Shown: in pieces, positions 45,808-57,319 of the stretch
How positions within the stretch are numbered: position 1 is the first letter of the stretch
How the letters are laid out: every line of letters begins with the position of its first letter
Assembly: GCA_016748015.1 (NCBI GenBank)
Contig: JAAOMT010000779.1
Span: 81,882-145,881 of the forward strand
Direction: 5' to 3'
Length of the DNA stretch: 64,000 nt
Origin: Geosiphon pyriformis
Taxonomy: Eukaryota; Glomeromycota; Glomeromycetes; Archaeosporales; Geosiphonaceae
Position numbers and translations under genes: made by a program
The notes under the pieces: generated by a model
The model's input: only the letters and a program-made list of their open reading frames with translations
Databases searched by the model: none
Told to the model about the DNA's origin: nothing

Positions 45808-48050
45808 TCATGGTGCTACACTTGTTCCATCGACCCATTTGACCACCCTTTGAGATAAATGTTCGCGCCATGATAAAAATTCACGCCTTTGTCTTGGTTT
45901 TGCAACACCCCATAGACCAACCCAAACTCGTTTACCCACCCAACACATCCTTTCCCAAATCAGAATAGTGCCATACGCTATGAGTGGCCATACGACCGAG
46001 AAAAATAGGAATCCGACGAAAAATACTTCCCGAGAATTATGTAAGTCCAATAATCCAAATTTTCGGATATAATGAACAGTAATTACGGAGTAAGAAATAT
46101 CGAAAGTCACAAAGAGGGCAGTAGCCACCAACATTTTCCATGTGGCTATTACATCTCGACCAGGCCATCGAGTAATTGCTAATGAATTATCGTCATATAA
46201 CATGGCATTTTCTCCTTGTTTCTTGCCCACATAACGTGCGACGAAACCAATAGGCGAGAATAAAATGAATCCAGGGATCATTGCTGTGAAGAGGAATAAG
46301 AATAATGGAAGGTAGAGTAATAAAGAGAGAGGAGTTGTGGACATGTGTGGTGGTGAAAGACGTTTGGCGCGAAGAATTTGTGCATATGAAACAATATCGC
46401 GTTTCAGACGATGAGCTTCATCGGTTGGGGGAGTGGTGGATAAATATTTCTAGATAATATTTATAATTATTTGTGAGCATATTAAAAAATCACATCGATA
46501 AGACGGAGAAAGTTCACCCACCTTGGCTATCCTTTTTAACAATGCTAACTTTTCACCAAAATTTAAATCGTGATCCAATTTGTCTCTGAAAAGACGTGAT
46601 GCAGTCTTAAAAAATAAAAGGGTATCATAATCGGGTGCATTTACAGTTAAATCCAACAAGGAGGAATGGATGGTTTTTAGTAATTCTTGACAAGCTATTT
46701 TTAGTTGAGGCCAAAGAGAATGTGAATAAAGGTACTGCTTGGATTCAACAAAAATAACATTATTTTAATTTTTGAATAAGAACCAAGATTCATACCTGCC
46801 CTTTTTCCGGCACCGCCTTGCCTATACAATTCGATTAACCTCTCCTCTACTTCTATAGTGGAACCAACGTTTACAAACACACGACTTCTGAACCTGTGGC
46901 GGTTAAAGAAATTGACACCACATGGGACAATTTTCAGTGTTCTTTTATTGCCAGCCGCATCAGGTTCTTTGGAGGCCAAATATCCTAATGCCATGACAGC
47001 ACATCCATATTTCAAGGATAACATATGCTCAGAATCGTGTGATATCCCTTCGGGGAAGATTGCCACACACCTTGATCGCGAAAAAATGTTGTAGACTGCA
47101 GAGTATATTTCTGAATGAGGTGGCATGTGCGTATAAGAATAAGTTGTTGGAATACTAGGTACCCGAGGGAACCTTGGTGGTATGATAGATGACATTTTAC
47201 TATGAGTACTACTTTGAGAAGATTGACGTGAGTGATTTGCCCTAGAATTACTCGGATTTCCAGTTGCTATCAAGGGAGTTCTTTCGTTAGCTAGCAACCA
47301 ATTAGGTGGCGATTGAATAGTATCGGAAGGGTCTGATTGATGAAAGATTGGAAAGGCAATCCTCCCAGGTGATGTGGATAATCGATCGATGCTTTTACTT
47401 ACAGCTCTAGGGATTAGATTGAGACCTTGAAGAGTTCTGTATGTATTGCCTCGTTCCACCCTAATAACTACACTTCCATATTCAACAAGACGTCTTAATT
47501 TTCCCTTTCGTCTTCCTTTAGTGAGCCATTTCATTCCAGGATCTTTTAGACGGATCCTATGTTGATTAAGTATCTCTTCAACTGTTCCACAAGCTTCTTT
47601 TAATACTTCATTGTCACCCGGGCCTTCAAACTCCACGTATAATGTATCGCCAACTTGCACAATTTTCCCAATATTTTCTCCTTCAACTGTTTTTCCGTCT
47701 TCCAAGACTTTTACAAAACCATCACCATTAATTCTTTCCACGTCCTGTGGTCTGGTTACGGGAATAGCGCCCAATAAAGAAATTATAGTTCCAAAAATTG
47801 GATAGTTGAAGTTTGACTTTGCACTTAAGAAATAATGATTTCTGGGACAGGTCACGAAAATAGTGATGGCATCCATTAAGAAGTTACCGTGTGGAGCAGC
47901 AACAAAAAGCACGGGAGTACCATCATCCTTTGGAAACTTTTCCGAAGATAAAGCACCATGGTCACGATAAAAAACATGAAAAATCAATTTTGCAAAGAAT
48001 CTTATTATCCAGTATGCAATAGCATGTAATATATCAATTAATGAAGACAT
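45808..48050 (-). CDS. Glycerol-3-phosphate / DHAP acyltransferase (Sct1/Gpt2 type)
   Basis: The exons are 48,050-46,796, 46,694-46,522 and 46,449-45,808, giving 689 aa. Acyltransferase motifs are APHGNFLMD (block I, the HANQFVD position of yeast Sct1), GAIPVTRPQD, the block III SRCVAIFPEGISHD, and KIVPCGVNFF with FVNVG. Block I sits near residue 52, after an N-terminal hydrophobic helix (about 5-27). Hydrophobic segments at about 530-552, 595-615 and 628-648 fit the C-terminal membrane spans. A serine-rich linker lies at about 270-300. The enzyme catalyses the first step of glycerolipid synthesis in the ER and on lipid droplets. The second exon junction was placed at GT 46,795 and AG 46,695 because it restores the family sequence without residue gain. 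It is somewhat shorter than yeast homologues. Confidence 0.93.
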
Positions 48051-50028
48051 TTTTTTTTTTATTGAATTTCTTCCAAGAAGGATATTCCTTTCATATGAAA
48101 AGGATCGAAGTGAAATAAAAAGAAAAGTAATAAGAAAAGCTTATATATATATATATATTATATAATATTTTTTAACCCCGTAAAAATTTTAAGCAAGAGT
48201 AATAAATGAATATATATTAAACTTGAAAAAATGTTTGTCAATAGACGATAGAGCAACATTGCGTAAAGTAAAATGAAACCCAAATTTAGTTGATGACATG
48301 GTGTCACGTTCTAATAGTGTTAAACTCCTGTTTGGTCAACTTGGTGTGCTAGATCGAAAACAATAGGAAGACTAGGGTCTTTAATATTTTTTCGATTAGG
48401 CTTCATATTCGATGTCAATTCCAGCTTTTTTTTTTTGAAGCTTTTTTTTTTATTTCGCTTTTTAAAAGATACAAAGAAACATAAGTCTAGAATCTTTAAA
48501 ATAAAAAGTAAAACGCGTAGTAATTTAGGTAAAATATTTGATTTTCTCATCAATTTCCTTTATTGAACTAGTCAGAAAAGATATTTTCAATTTCTTTATA
48601 GTTTCAAAAACTCATTTTTGCTGTTCAAATTAATTTTTTTGTCCTATCCGACTTCGGGTGGATCCTGTTTGGCGTTTATCTTTTGCGGAAAATTTCAGTA
48701 TGACCAAACTAAGGTATAATTTATGAGGCACATGTTAATCAAACTTTTGCGACACTATTCCTTGTCTTCTAAACAAAGCAAACATGCATTGTTAAAAGCT
48801 GATGATAATATCATCGATTTTTTATCATCAATTTTGATACAATGGAAGATTTTTTTTTTTTTAACTGATAAAATGGGTAAAATTGATTTACCTGAACATT
48901 TTTTATTTTTTATTGTGAAAGTAAAAATATTTTTAAATTATAGTTATTTAAGAAAATAAATAAATAAATAAATAATCATTTGTGATTTTTAATGAATTAA
49001 ATTTTTATTATTTTTTATAATTTTTTATAAAATAATTTTTCAAAATATTTAATTATTTAGTTTCCGAAAAAATAAATTACTTAAAATTAAAGATGAAAAT
49101 ATATTTTATTATTATTATAAAATTAATTACAATTTAATATTAAAAAATTAATAATAATAATAATTAAATAAAAATATTTATTAAAATTAAAATATTTATA
49201 ATAATAATAATAAATTATTTAAAATATATTTTTTTTAAAACATAAAATTATTTATAATTGTAAAAATTTAATAATAAAAACTTGATTTTCAAATTATTTT
49301 TTATCAATAATAATTTTTTCATCAATAATAAATAAAAATTTTGATTTATTACAATTTAATAATAAAAAACCATTTATAATCAAAATTAAAAGTAATTTCA
49401 AACATTTTTTATAAAAAGATAATTAATTGTAATAAATAATTTAAATAAATTTGGTTTGCTTATTGAATTATTTGAGCAAAATTTATATTGAATTATTTGA
49501 AAAAATTTAGCAATTTAAAACCTACACACACAAATAAAAATAAATAATGAATTATAATTATTTTAATTATATAATTAATAAGCCTCACTCGTTAAATAAA
49601 AAAATATTAATTTATTAGAATTAAAAGATTTTCAGCATAAAAACTTCTAATAATATGAATTATCATTAATATTTTTAATTTGTATTTATAAAAATATCCA
49701 CATTATAAATTTTTATTGACTAATAAAAGTTGTTCAAAATCTATTAATTATTATGACGAGAATTAGATTTGCGGGGTACAATAGCTAATCCTATGACAAT
49801 TAGTTTATTACTAATCGGTGTTTTGATCGAAATAACCTCAGATGCTCAGTCGGGTAAAGAAATGTAAAGTATCCATTTTTTCGAAACGCAAATTGAGCGC
49901 GGAGTTGAGCCCATTTTGTAGATGGTAAACTTTTTTGGCCCCTATCAAAATTTAGCCTAAACTAATAATCGTAACAGTAGAGTAATAAATAAGTTTTAAG
50001 GAGGCTCATAACTCAATTACTTAATTCT
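48051..50028. other. Intergenic AT-rich DNA
   Basis: The first 600 bp are the acyltransferase 5' flank, with a (TA)n run at about 48,143-48,160. Minus-strand 48,320-48,553 and plus-strand 48,723-48,959 are open but encode Lys/Phe-rich low-complexity peptides and are not called. From 48,960 to 49,740 the DNA is nearly pure A/T. The final 290 bp are the 3' flank of TFG2. Confidence 0.45.
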
Positions 50029-51588
50029 TCATTCGACATCGTCATCGGCATCGCCATCGCCGAATAGATCAGCATCATCAGGATCATCACCGCCTTCTTC
50101 ATGATACTCTTGCCCATCAGAATCTTCTTCATTTTCTCTATCGATCAAAGCGGCAGATGCCTCAGGTGCAATCGTATCATTTACATTGTCAGCGTCAACA
50201 TTATACTCCGTCTTTAGGTGATAACAATTATTATAAGAACCACGTTTATCCAGTATTGCAATTTCTGTGAGTACCTCTTTGAGATAAGACTATAAATATG
50301 TAAAAAATTCTTAATCAGAGTAGAATTCAAAAATTCATTGTGTAGCTGATCCCAATTGACAAGAGACTAGTACCTCTGGTTGCTTCACATAATCTTTGAG
50401 ACCTTTTAATGTCCAATAGGCATATTGCTCAAAAGCGCGAAACAATAAATCGAGAAGATCGTCTTTTGGCATACGCGTTGTCTTTTGTTCCATTGGAACT
50501 TTTACTTTCTTGGGCTATTTTTTATTTTAAAAAAAAAAATTTAATTACATTATTTTGTGGTCGAGGTAATTTCAATGATTGGAATCGAACTTCCAAGACG
50601 CTTCTTATTACCACTAGGTCACCGAATCTTGTTATAGCATTCATGTTTGTACCAGCATCATCAATCATTTTAATAGGTCGTTTAGGTTGCCCCGCCTGTA
50701 TTGTTCTCTCGCGTAACTTTCTGCTATAATCTGTACCCTGAATTGGTGTAACAAAACATTGGTGATGAATTGTGGCCTGCATAGAAACCGCTGAGAAAAT
50801 TCACAGAATAAAAATTAACTAGCTATTTTCTTAAGGAGTAACCAAGCCTCAAGTAGAAAAATCATGGGTACCTCCTGTTTCTTTATCATTGCTATCTTTT
50901 TTTTCATAAAAGCTATAAGAATCTTTGAGATCTGGGTTGGTTATGGTCAAATCATATTCTTTGGGGATATCCGCATGGGCATCAATATCCGATAAAAGTA
51001 ACTTGATCTAAAATTATTAAAAATTAAATTGTGTTACAAAAAAGAAAAACAGAGAAAGTCTCGGGAAATAAGAAATTTAGTACTTTGCCAGGTGTTGAGC
51101 TACTGTTAATTCCAACAAGAAAAGTCAGTTTTAAACTTGAATCTTTTATGAAGAAATAAAGATTTAAGTTTAATTCTGAAAGTTACTCTTGTTCATATAT
51201 TCGCACAAATCCCAAGTCGTTATCTTCTCGTTCTTGGTTAAGCCACCTTTCAGAGAGAAACTTTGGAAGCTGGAAAAGGTGAAGAAGAAAAGTATGGTTT
51301 GAAGAAAAATGTGGTTTGAATAAAAGTGTGGTTTGAAGAAAAATGTGGTTTGAATAAAAGTGTGGTTTGAATAAAAGTGTGGTTTGAAGAAAAGTGGTTC
51401 AAAACAGAGTGAATTTTTAAAACCTTGACTAGCCAAGCTTTGGTTCCAATATTTTTGAGATCAAGGTCGTCAGCTTCTTCGTCATCCTCCTCGTATTCGA
51501 GATCAGAAGTAGGTTCAAGTGGTACTTGTTTAGGTGAAACAAGCCCATCTTCATCACCATACTCTTCCTCCATCTTTAAATATTCCAT
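50029..51588 (-). CDS. TFG2: Transcription initiation factor IIF subunit beta
   Basis: The exons are 51,588-51,424, 51,269-51,187, 51,135-51,084, 51,007-50,872, 50,790-50,612, 50,514-50,374 and 50,289-50,029, giving 338 aa. After an acidic N-terminus the TFIIF-beta start TKAWLVK-LPKFLSERWL is formed across intron 1. The dimerisation part follows (LKLTFLVGINSSSTPGK, KEYDLTITNPDLKDSYSF). ATIHHQCFVTP and GQPKRPIKMIDD match the linker. The winged-helix DLLDLLFRAFEQYAYWTLKGL and QPESYLKEVLTEIAILDKRG and an acidic C-terminus end the protein. It acts with TFIIF alpha to load Pol II at promoters. The 3' limit of exon 5 overlaps a tRNA-like sequence and is the least certain splice. Intron 1 carries a minisatellite. 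Confidence 0.92.
50545..50630 (-). repeat. tRNA-derived (SINE-like) fragment with Pol III A and B boxes
   Basis: On the minus strand, TGACCTAGTGG (50,621-50,611) matches a tRNA A box and AGTTCGATTCC (50,591-50,581) matches the B box. Only 19 bases separate them, too few for a complete anticodon arm, and the flanks do not form a good acceptor stem, so this is not a tRNA gene. It is more likely part of a tRNA-derived SINE or a tRNA pseudogene lying at the exon 5/intron 5 boundary of TFG2. Confidence 0.5.
51292..51401. repeat. 17-bp minisatellite in TFG2 intron 1
   Basis: Six to seven tandem copies of a 17-bp unit 'tgtggtttgaataaaag' alternate with the variant 'tgtggtttgaagaaaaa'. They lie wholly inside intron 1 of TFG2, between the donor at 51,423 and the acceptor at 51,270. 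Confidence 0.85.
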
Positions 51589-52880
51589 AGTTGAAAATGG
51601 AAATGAGACGAAAAACGTTACGATGACGAGAAAGTTTTTTTGTTCAAAATAGGCAATTGATTGCTATAATAGGGGGGGGGGGGAGGGAGTTAGGAAATAA
51701 AATTTTTGTAACACAAACTAAAAAAGCACATGATTTAAAAATTGGCTATTTGAGTTTTTTCACAATTATCATCATATATTGGTGAATAATAATAAAAATT
51801 TATTTATAATATTTTATTTTAAAAATGACATTTTTAGGTATATAATTATTTTATGTAAAAAATAAGATACAAATATATTTTATAAAATTAGTTAAAAAAA
51901 AATTTTTTTTAAAAAAAAATATATTTAAATTTATATTTATGTTTTATTAATATGTATTATTTTTAAAACTATTTTATAAATATTAATTTTAATATTATTT
52001 TTGTTTATTAAAATAATTTTAAAATAAAAAATAAATAAAAAATAAATATATAAATATATAAAAATTAATATTAAAAACTATTAAATTAAAATATTGATTT
52101 AAAATATTAGTAAAAAATTAAAAATACAAAATTTATATAATAATTTAAAATATAAGAAATATTTTTTAATATTTTTTGTTATTTTAAATTATTTTTTGAA
52201 AATTTTTAATATATAATATATATATTGTTTTAATTATTTAAATAATTTATTATATACAAAAAAAATATATATATAAGTTATATTTATTTTAAAATATATA
52301 TTTTATTTATTTATTTATTATTTAATAAAATAAAACAAAAACAAAATAAAATATTAATATATATATTCAAAAAATTAAATTAAATTTATAATAAATATAA
52401 ATATTTTTTATTTTATAATTATGAAATAATAATTTTTATTAATTTAAAAATTTTATTATGTATTTTTTAAAAATTAATTATATAAAAATGTAAATTAAAA
52501 ATTTTTTTATAATTAATACAGTTTTTTTTTTTTTAATAAAATATTATAAACCATATTATGTAATAATTAAATTTTATTTTAATAATATAGTTTATTAATT
52601 TATATATATATAAAAATAAAAATAAAAATAAAAATAATTTAATCAATTATTAAAGTTAAAATATTAATAAAATTATAATTTTATAATTCAATTATTTTAA
52701 GCAATCATTCTCAGAGTATAAAAAGTTTTATCCATTTTTTTCTAATGTAATTAATAAAGACAAAGTAAAAAGAGAAATTTGTGTTTCAAAAAAAATTTAA
52801 TCCCATAACAAATACTCACTCACATTACTTAATTATTTATGACTTAGTCATACTTGTTTTCTCTCAAATAATCAAACCGA

Positions 52881-52966
52881 TTGTTTGTGTGTGTGTTTGT
52901 TTGTTTGTTTATATGTTTATATGTTTGTATGTTTGTATGTTTGTATGTTTGTATGTTTGTATGTTT
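52881..52966. repeat. (TGTT/TGTATGTT)n microsatellite
   Basis: A TGTG/TTTG run passes into about six copies of 'tgtatgtt'. It is a simple sequence repeat in non-coding DNA. Confidence 0.85.
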
Positions 52967-53097
52967 AGTTATTTGTTTTTCTTGATGAATAAGAAAAAAG
53001 GTACATTTAGATAACGAGTGAAAAGAATGATAAAATTGAAACTTTTGTTGTTATAAATTTTTAATTCTTTTTATGAATACTTAACTATTAGTATTCT

Positions 53098-53209
53098 GTT
53101 TAATATAGAATGGAGATTAAGGGAATTGGGAAATGTTTTTGCGAAAGAAATAAAGTAAATGTTCAAGTTCCTCTCATTCCCAAGATCAGATCTTAATTCT
53201 ATATTAAAC
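53098..53209. repeat. Imperfect inverted repeat, 14-bp perfect ends
   Basis: GTTTAATATAGAAT at 53,098-53,111 is the exact reverse complement of ATTCTATATTAAAC at 53,196-53,209. Pairing continues imperfectly inward (GGGAATTGGGAA with a TTCCCAAG-containing arm). The 112-bp unit has more G/C than its surroundings and could be a miniature inverted-repeat element or a structured RNA. Confidence 0.5.
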
Positions 53210-53374
53210 TGTGAACGTGCTCCCCGGGCAAGGCTTTTAACTCATGCGATGATGTAACACGTGTTTTTTTTTTAACAAGATATTCTTATTTTCTAAAAGG
53301 TGACCGCCAATTATCAGTGTTCGAACAAAAGTTACTAACCATAGTAGTGAAATTTTCAGAGACCGTGCGTTCCC

Positions 53375-53521
<147 letters not shown>

Positions 53522-53542
53522 TAATAGCTTTAATTGATAAAA

Positions 53543-54571
53543 ATGGAAAATCAACAAATCGCCTCAGAACTTCATACTTCAGCGCGAAAATATTATCGGT
53601 TGCTTTGTCTACAAGGTTTATATCATTGTGAAGAAAAAAATAATTTATATATATATATATTAATGATTTTGGAGCTTGTTGATTTTGTTTTTTTCAAAGA
53701 TAAAACTAAAAAAATTGTTTATTTTATTTAAAACAAAAAGTGGCTAGATATCTCTCATATATTGGTCATACTTTTGAACCATATACAACACAAAACGAAA
53801 TTCTTAACTTGGTAAAACCTACCTCAACTGGTTTCACCATTTTACACTTCCCAAAAAATGGTGGTAAACGTGTATGTCCAATCTCAAAATTCACCAGAGT
53901 AGATGGACTATACGTAGCCTATGTTGGACATTTACAGAAAGAATTATCAGATGTGAAACGTTTCTTTTCTTATTATCATCATAGTCCTGCGTGTGATCGA
54001 CTTGGTGTTGGAGTGGCATTCGCATTACCACCATCATCATCATCATCATCATCATCTACCACCACAAATCATAAGGATAAGAAGAAAGCTAAACTAGATA
54101 GCGTCTTTGGTAATGGGGAACGAGGTGCACTCACGTTAGCCGATTTGGTTACCGCTAATTGGGTGGCTCAAAAAATTGAATTGAATTATGTGGATCCTTT
54201 AAAAGAGTATTTGAATGTTATTTTAGATAAAGAAAATGGTGAATTCATGGAAGTTTTTGTGGAAATTGGTGAGTTTATAAAAGAATTTGAAAAAAAGTCG
54301 TTTTTGTTTTTTTTTGTTGTTTTTTTTTTGTTGTTTTTTTTGTTGTTTTTTTTGTTTTTAATCTCCTCACTCTCTTTATTTCAAACGCCGTACTGATTTA
54401 TCATAATCAGCAGAAGACGATCCGATATCGACCGAGCCAACATTTGAAGACGTAATGACGTTATGGATTGCTGTAGTAATCTGGGGAATTCAACTAGTAA
54501 CCACCGGGTTGGTTCATCGAAAAACTGCCTCACGAATAACCGACAAACTATACACAATAATGCAAAAATAA
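53543..54571 (+). CDS. Hypothetical single-pass membrane protein
   Basis: The exons are 53,543-53,615, 53,741-54,268 and 54,411-54,571, giving 253 aa. No family is recognised. The protein has a folded-looking N-terminal region (about 20-105, with ARYLSYIGHTFEPY and SKFTRVDGLYVAYVGHLQ). A serine/threonine/lysine-rich linker follows (about 125-150, encoded by a CAT/TCA repeat), then a helical stretch (LTLADLVTANWVAQKIEL). A hydrophobic segment near the C-terminus (about 212-232, WIAVVIWGIQLVTTGLV) is followed by a basic tail, the layout of a tail-anchored protein. Intron phases (1 and 1) and GT-AG signals agree. Intron 2 is T-rich (TTTGTTG repeats). The start lies 24 bp after a long poly-A tract. 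A function should not be assigned. Confidence 0.75.
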
Positions 54572-54946
54572 TAATCATTAAAAATTGTTTTGAATTCAAT
54601 CGATCCAAATTTATCAGTTATCAAATTCCTCATCTCACAATGAATTGTTTCATCATGATCAAATCAAATGTTCCGAGATCATGATCAAATCAAAAGTTTA
54701 GCCTTCAATTCAAACAAAAAATATTAATTGAGAAAATTTTCTGAATAGTATGACTAAAATATGTTTCAAAAGATTGGATGAGTAGAAAAGTGAGTTTCTA
54801 GATATTTTTGTTTTATCTGTTATTATATCTGAACTAGTATTATGAATCAAAATAACAGATTCAATAATATGTAAAAAAAAAAAAAATTTTTTTTGGAAAA
54901 TAATGAATTTGTGAAATATTCTTTTTTTTTTTATGGTTTAAAAATC

Positions 54947-54985
<39 letters not shown>

Positions 54986-56001
54986 TCGAAAAAACATTAA
55001 TTAAAAAGAATTATAGTATAAATATTATAAAAAATTATGTAATTTATATATTAAATTATTTAAAATTTATAAAATTTAAATATTTATTAATTATAATTAA
55101 TTTTTAAAAAATAAAAAAAACAATTATTTTTTTTCTTATTGTTTTTAATAGTTTTAATATTCACAAAAAATATATATATATATATTTTTTTTTTGTAAAT
55201 ATTAAAACAAATAAATAATATTTAAGCATTACCAAATGCACTATTAAAAACAATATTATTAAAAAACAGAAAAAAATATATATATAATTTTTAATGTTTA
55301 TTTTAATTAATTTAATTAAATAAAAATTGTATACAAAAATGTATTTTGTTTTATTTTGTTTTGTTTTCAAAACAAATAATTATTAATTATTATTAATATT
55401 ATTATTAAACGAAATTTGAATTATTAATTAACATAAAATTATTTTTATAATTATATTATTAAATAATATATTATATTGTTTTTATTTTTATATTTTATTA
55501 TTTAATTAAATTACAAAATATTATTATTTAGTTAAATTATAAAATATTATTATTAAAATAATTTGTTATTTATTGAAATATTATATATTTAATTTCTTAA
55601 AATATTAACAAAAAATAAAAAAATATTAAATTTATTTATTTATTTATTTATTATTTATTTATTTATAAAACTATAATATTAAAAAAAAAAAATAACCAAA
55701 TAATTTTATTTAAAAAAAAACAAATTAAATTTTATATATATTAATAAATTTGTTAATTTGAATTTTTAAATAAATAAATTATCAAATAAATTATTTATTT
55801 GTTTATTTATTTGATTTTTTAATATTAGATGGCTGATCACATGATAAAATTACATAAATAACACTTATTTTAAAGCATAATAAAGGTTGGGTCACACTTG
55901 TTAATGCAAAAAAAAATTATCAAGTATTTAAAAAAGTGGTTTTAACAAACTGAATTTATTTATTTATTTCAAAATTATTATTATTATTATTATTTTTATT
56001 C

Positions 56002-56061
<60 letters not shown>

Positions 56062-56334
56062 TTAAAGTTTAAACATATTTTATAATTTATTTTATAATTT
56101 AAAAAAAATTTATATTTTTGAATTTTAAAATAAATTATTAAATTTGATATACATATTAATTATTTAATGTGTTAATATTAGATTTCTTATGCTTATCATT
56201 ATACAAACTCAAAAAAAAAAAAAAACCAAGTTTGGCTAATTTGATCACCGTTATGATTATCATGTGATATGCCTGACATGAGACTATAAAAATTGAAGAG
56301 ATTTTTCTTTGCCAATCTTTTATCCACGGCAAAA
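54572..56334. other. Intergenic AT-rich DNA with simple repeats
   Basis: The region contains an (AAT)n run at about 54,946-54,981, several TTTA/TTTAT runs (about 55,630-55,660) and an (ATT)n run at 55,973-56,060. Apparent ORFs are low-complexity. The last 150 bp before 56,335 have a more balanced composition and probably hold the BBP promoter. Confidence 0.5.
55973..56060. repeat. (TTA)n microsatellite
   Basis: About 28 near-perfect TTA units occur here, with interruptions at about 55,995-56,003. Confidence 0.9.
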
Positions 56335-57280
56335 ATGTGGAAGCCTTCTATAACCGGTACTAATAATATACCGCTCGGGAAACGAAGGATCGGTGGAGGT
56401 TCGACCACAGAACATGAAGCTAAAACTGAAAGTTACGATTCTTGGGACCAAAGCAACTATACACAAAATAGTTATATGCCCTCCGAGACATATGCTACTA
56501 TCACTTCAGAGCAGTATTCTAACGTTGAACAACATTCTAAACCTGAACCTTATATAAAGCCCGAACCCCATGATCAATGGGAGCAAACTCAAATTAAGCA
56601 AGAATATACTAATGCAAGTGTGAGCTCATTGAAAAGAGTAAAATTAGAGAATGAAGAACATCAAGCAGGTATAATTTTTGAGCAGGTTTCTAACACTTTC
56701 GCCTCCCTTGCCGCGTAAGGACCCTTATGCGAATTCAAAGTTACTCATTTCCTTGCTTATATTAGCTTTCTCTGTACTTCAAATATTGAATCATTAATAT
56801 ATTGATTTTTTACCTTTATTTCTGTTTTGTCTTTTGTTGTTGGGACTGACTCACATTTGTTGGATCTAGTCACGACAGGAAAAAGCCGTGTTAATCTTTT
56901 GCTTTGAATAACATCGACTATACTAACATTTGTGTTTAAAATTGTGTTTGCCTTTACATTTTATTTTCCTAACATCTTGTGCCTCTGACAATTTAAATCT
57001 CTAACAATCGATGATGACACGACAACTAAACTCTTATTATCACGCCCTCTTACCGTTTGGTCATCAACTAACCGGAATAATTTCAGATGGAAGTGAAGAT
57101 CGCAAACGAAAACGTCGGAGTCGGTGGGGTGGGGAAGAATCCAAGGTGAATATTCCCGGTCTGCCCACGGCTATCACTGCTAATATGTCCAAGGAACAAT
57201 TGGATACATATCTTTGTGAGTAGGAATTTCTTTGAAATTTTGAAAATTGTCTAAAATATTTTATTTAATTTCTTCTTAAT

Positions 57281-57319
<39 letters not shown>

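Noticed and set aside
46695-46797. A GC donor in the acyltransferase gene (AGG|GCAGGT) joining to a Gln-Tyr-Leu frame
   Set aside because: An ordinary GT donor at 46,795 with the AG before 46,694 keeps the frame and gives the family-typical sequence without extra residues.
48320-48959. Two small ORFs (minus 48,320-48,553 and plus 48,723-48,959)
   Set aside because: Lys/Phe-rich low-complexity products without homology cues, intron signals or conserved starts.
50545-50630. A functional tRNA gene on the minus strand
   Set aside because: The spacing between A and B boxes is about 13 bases too short and no acceptor stem or anticodon arm can be drawn.
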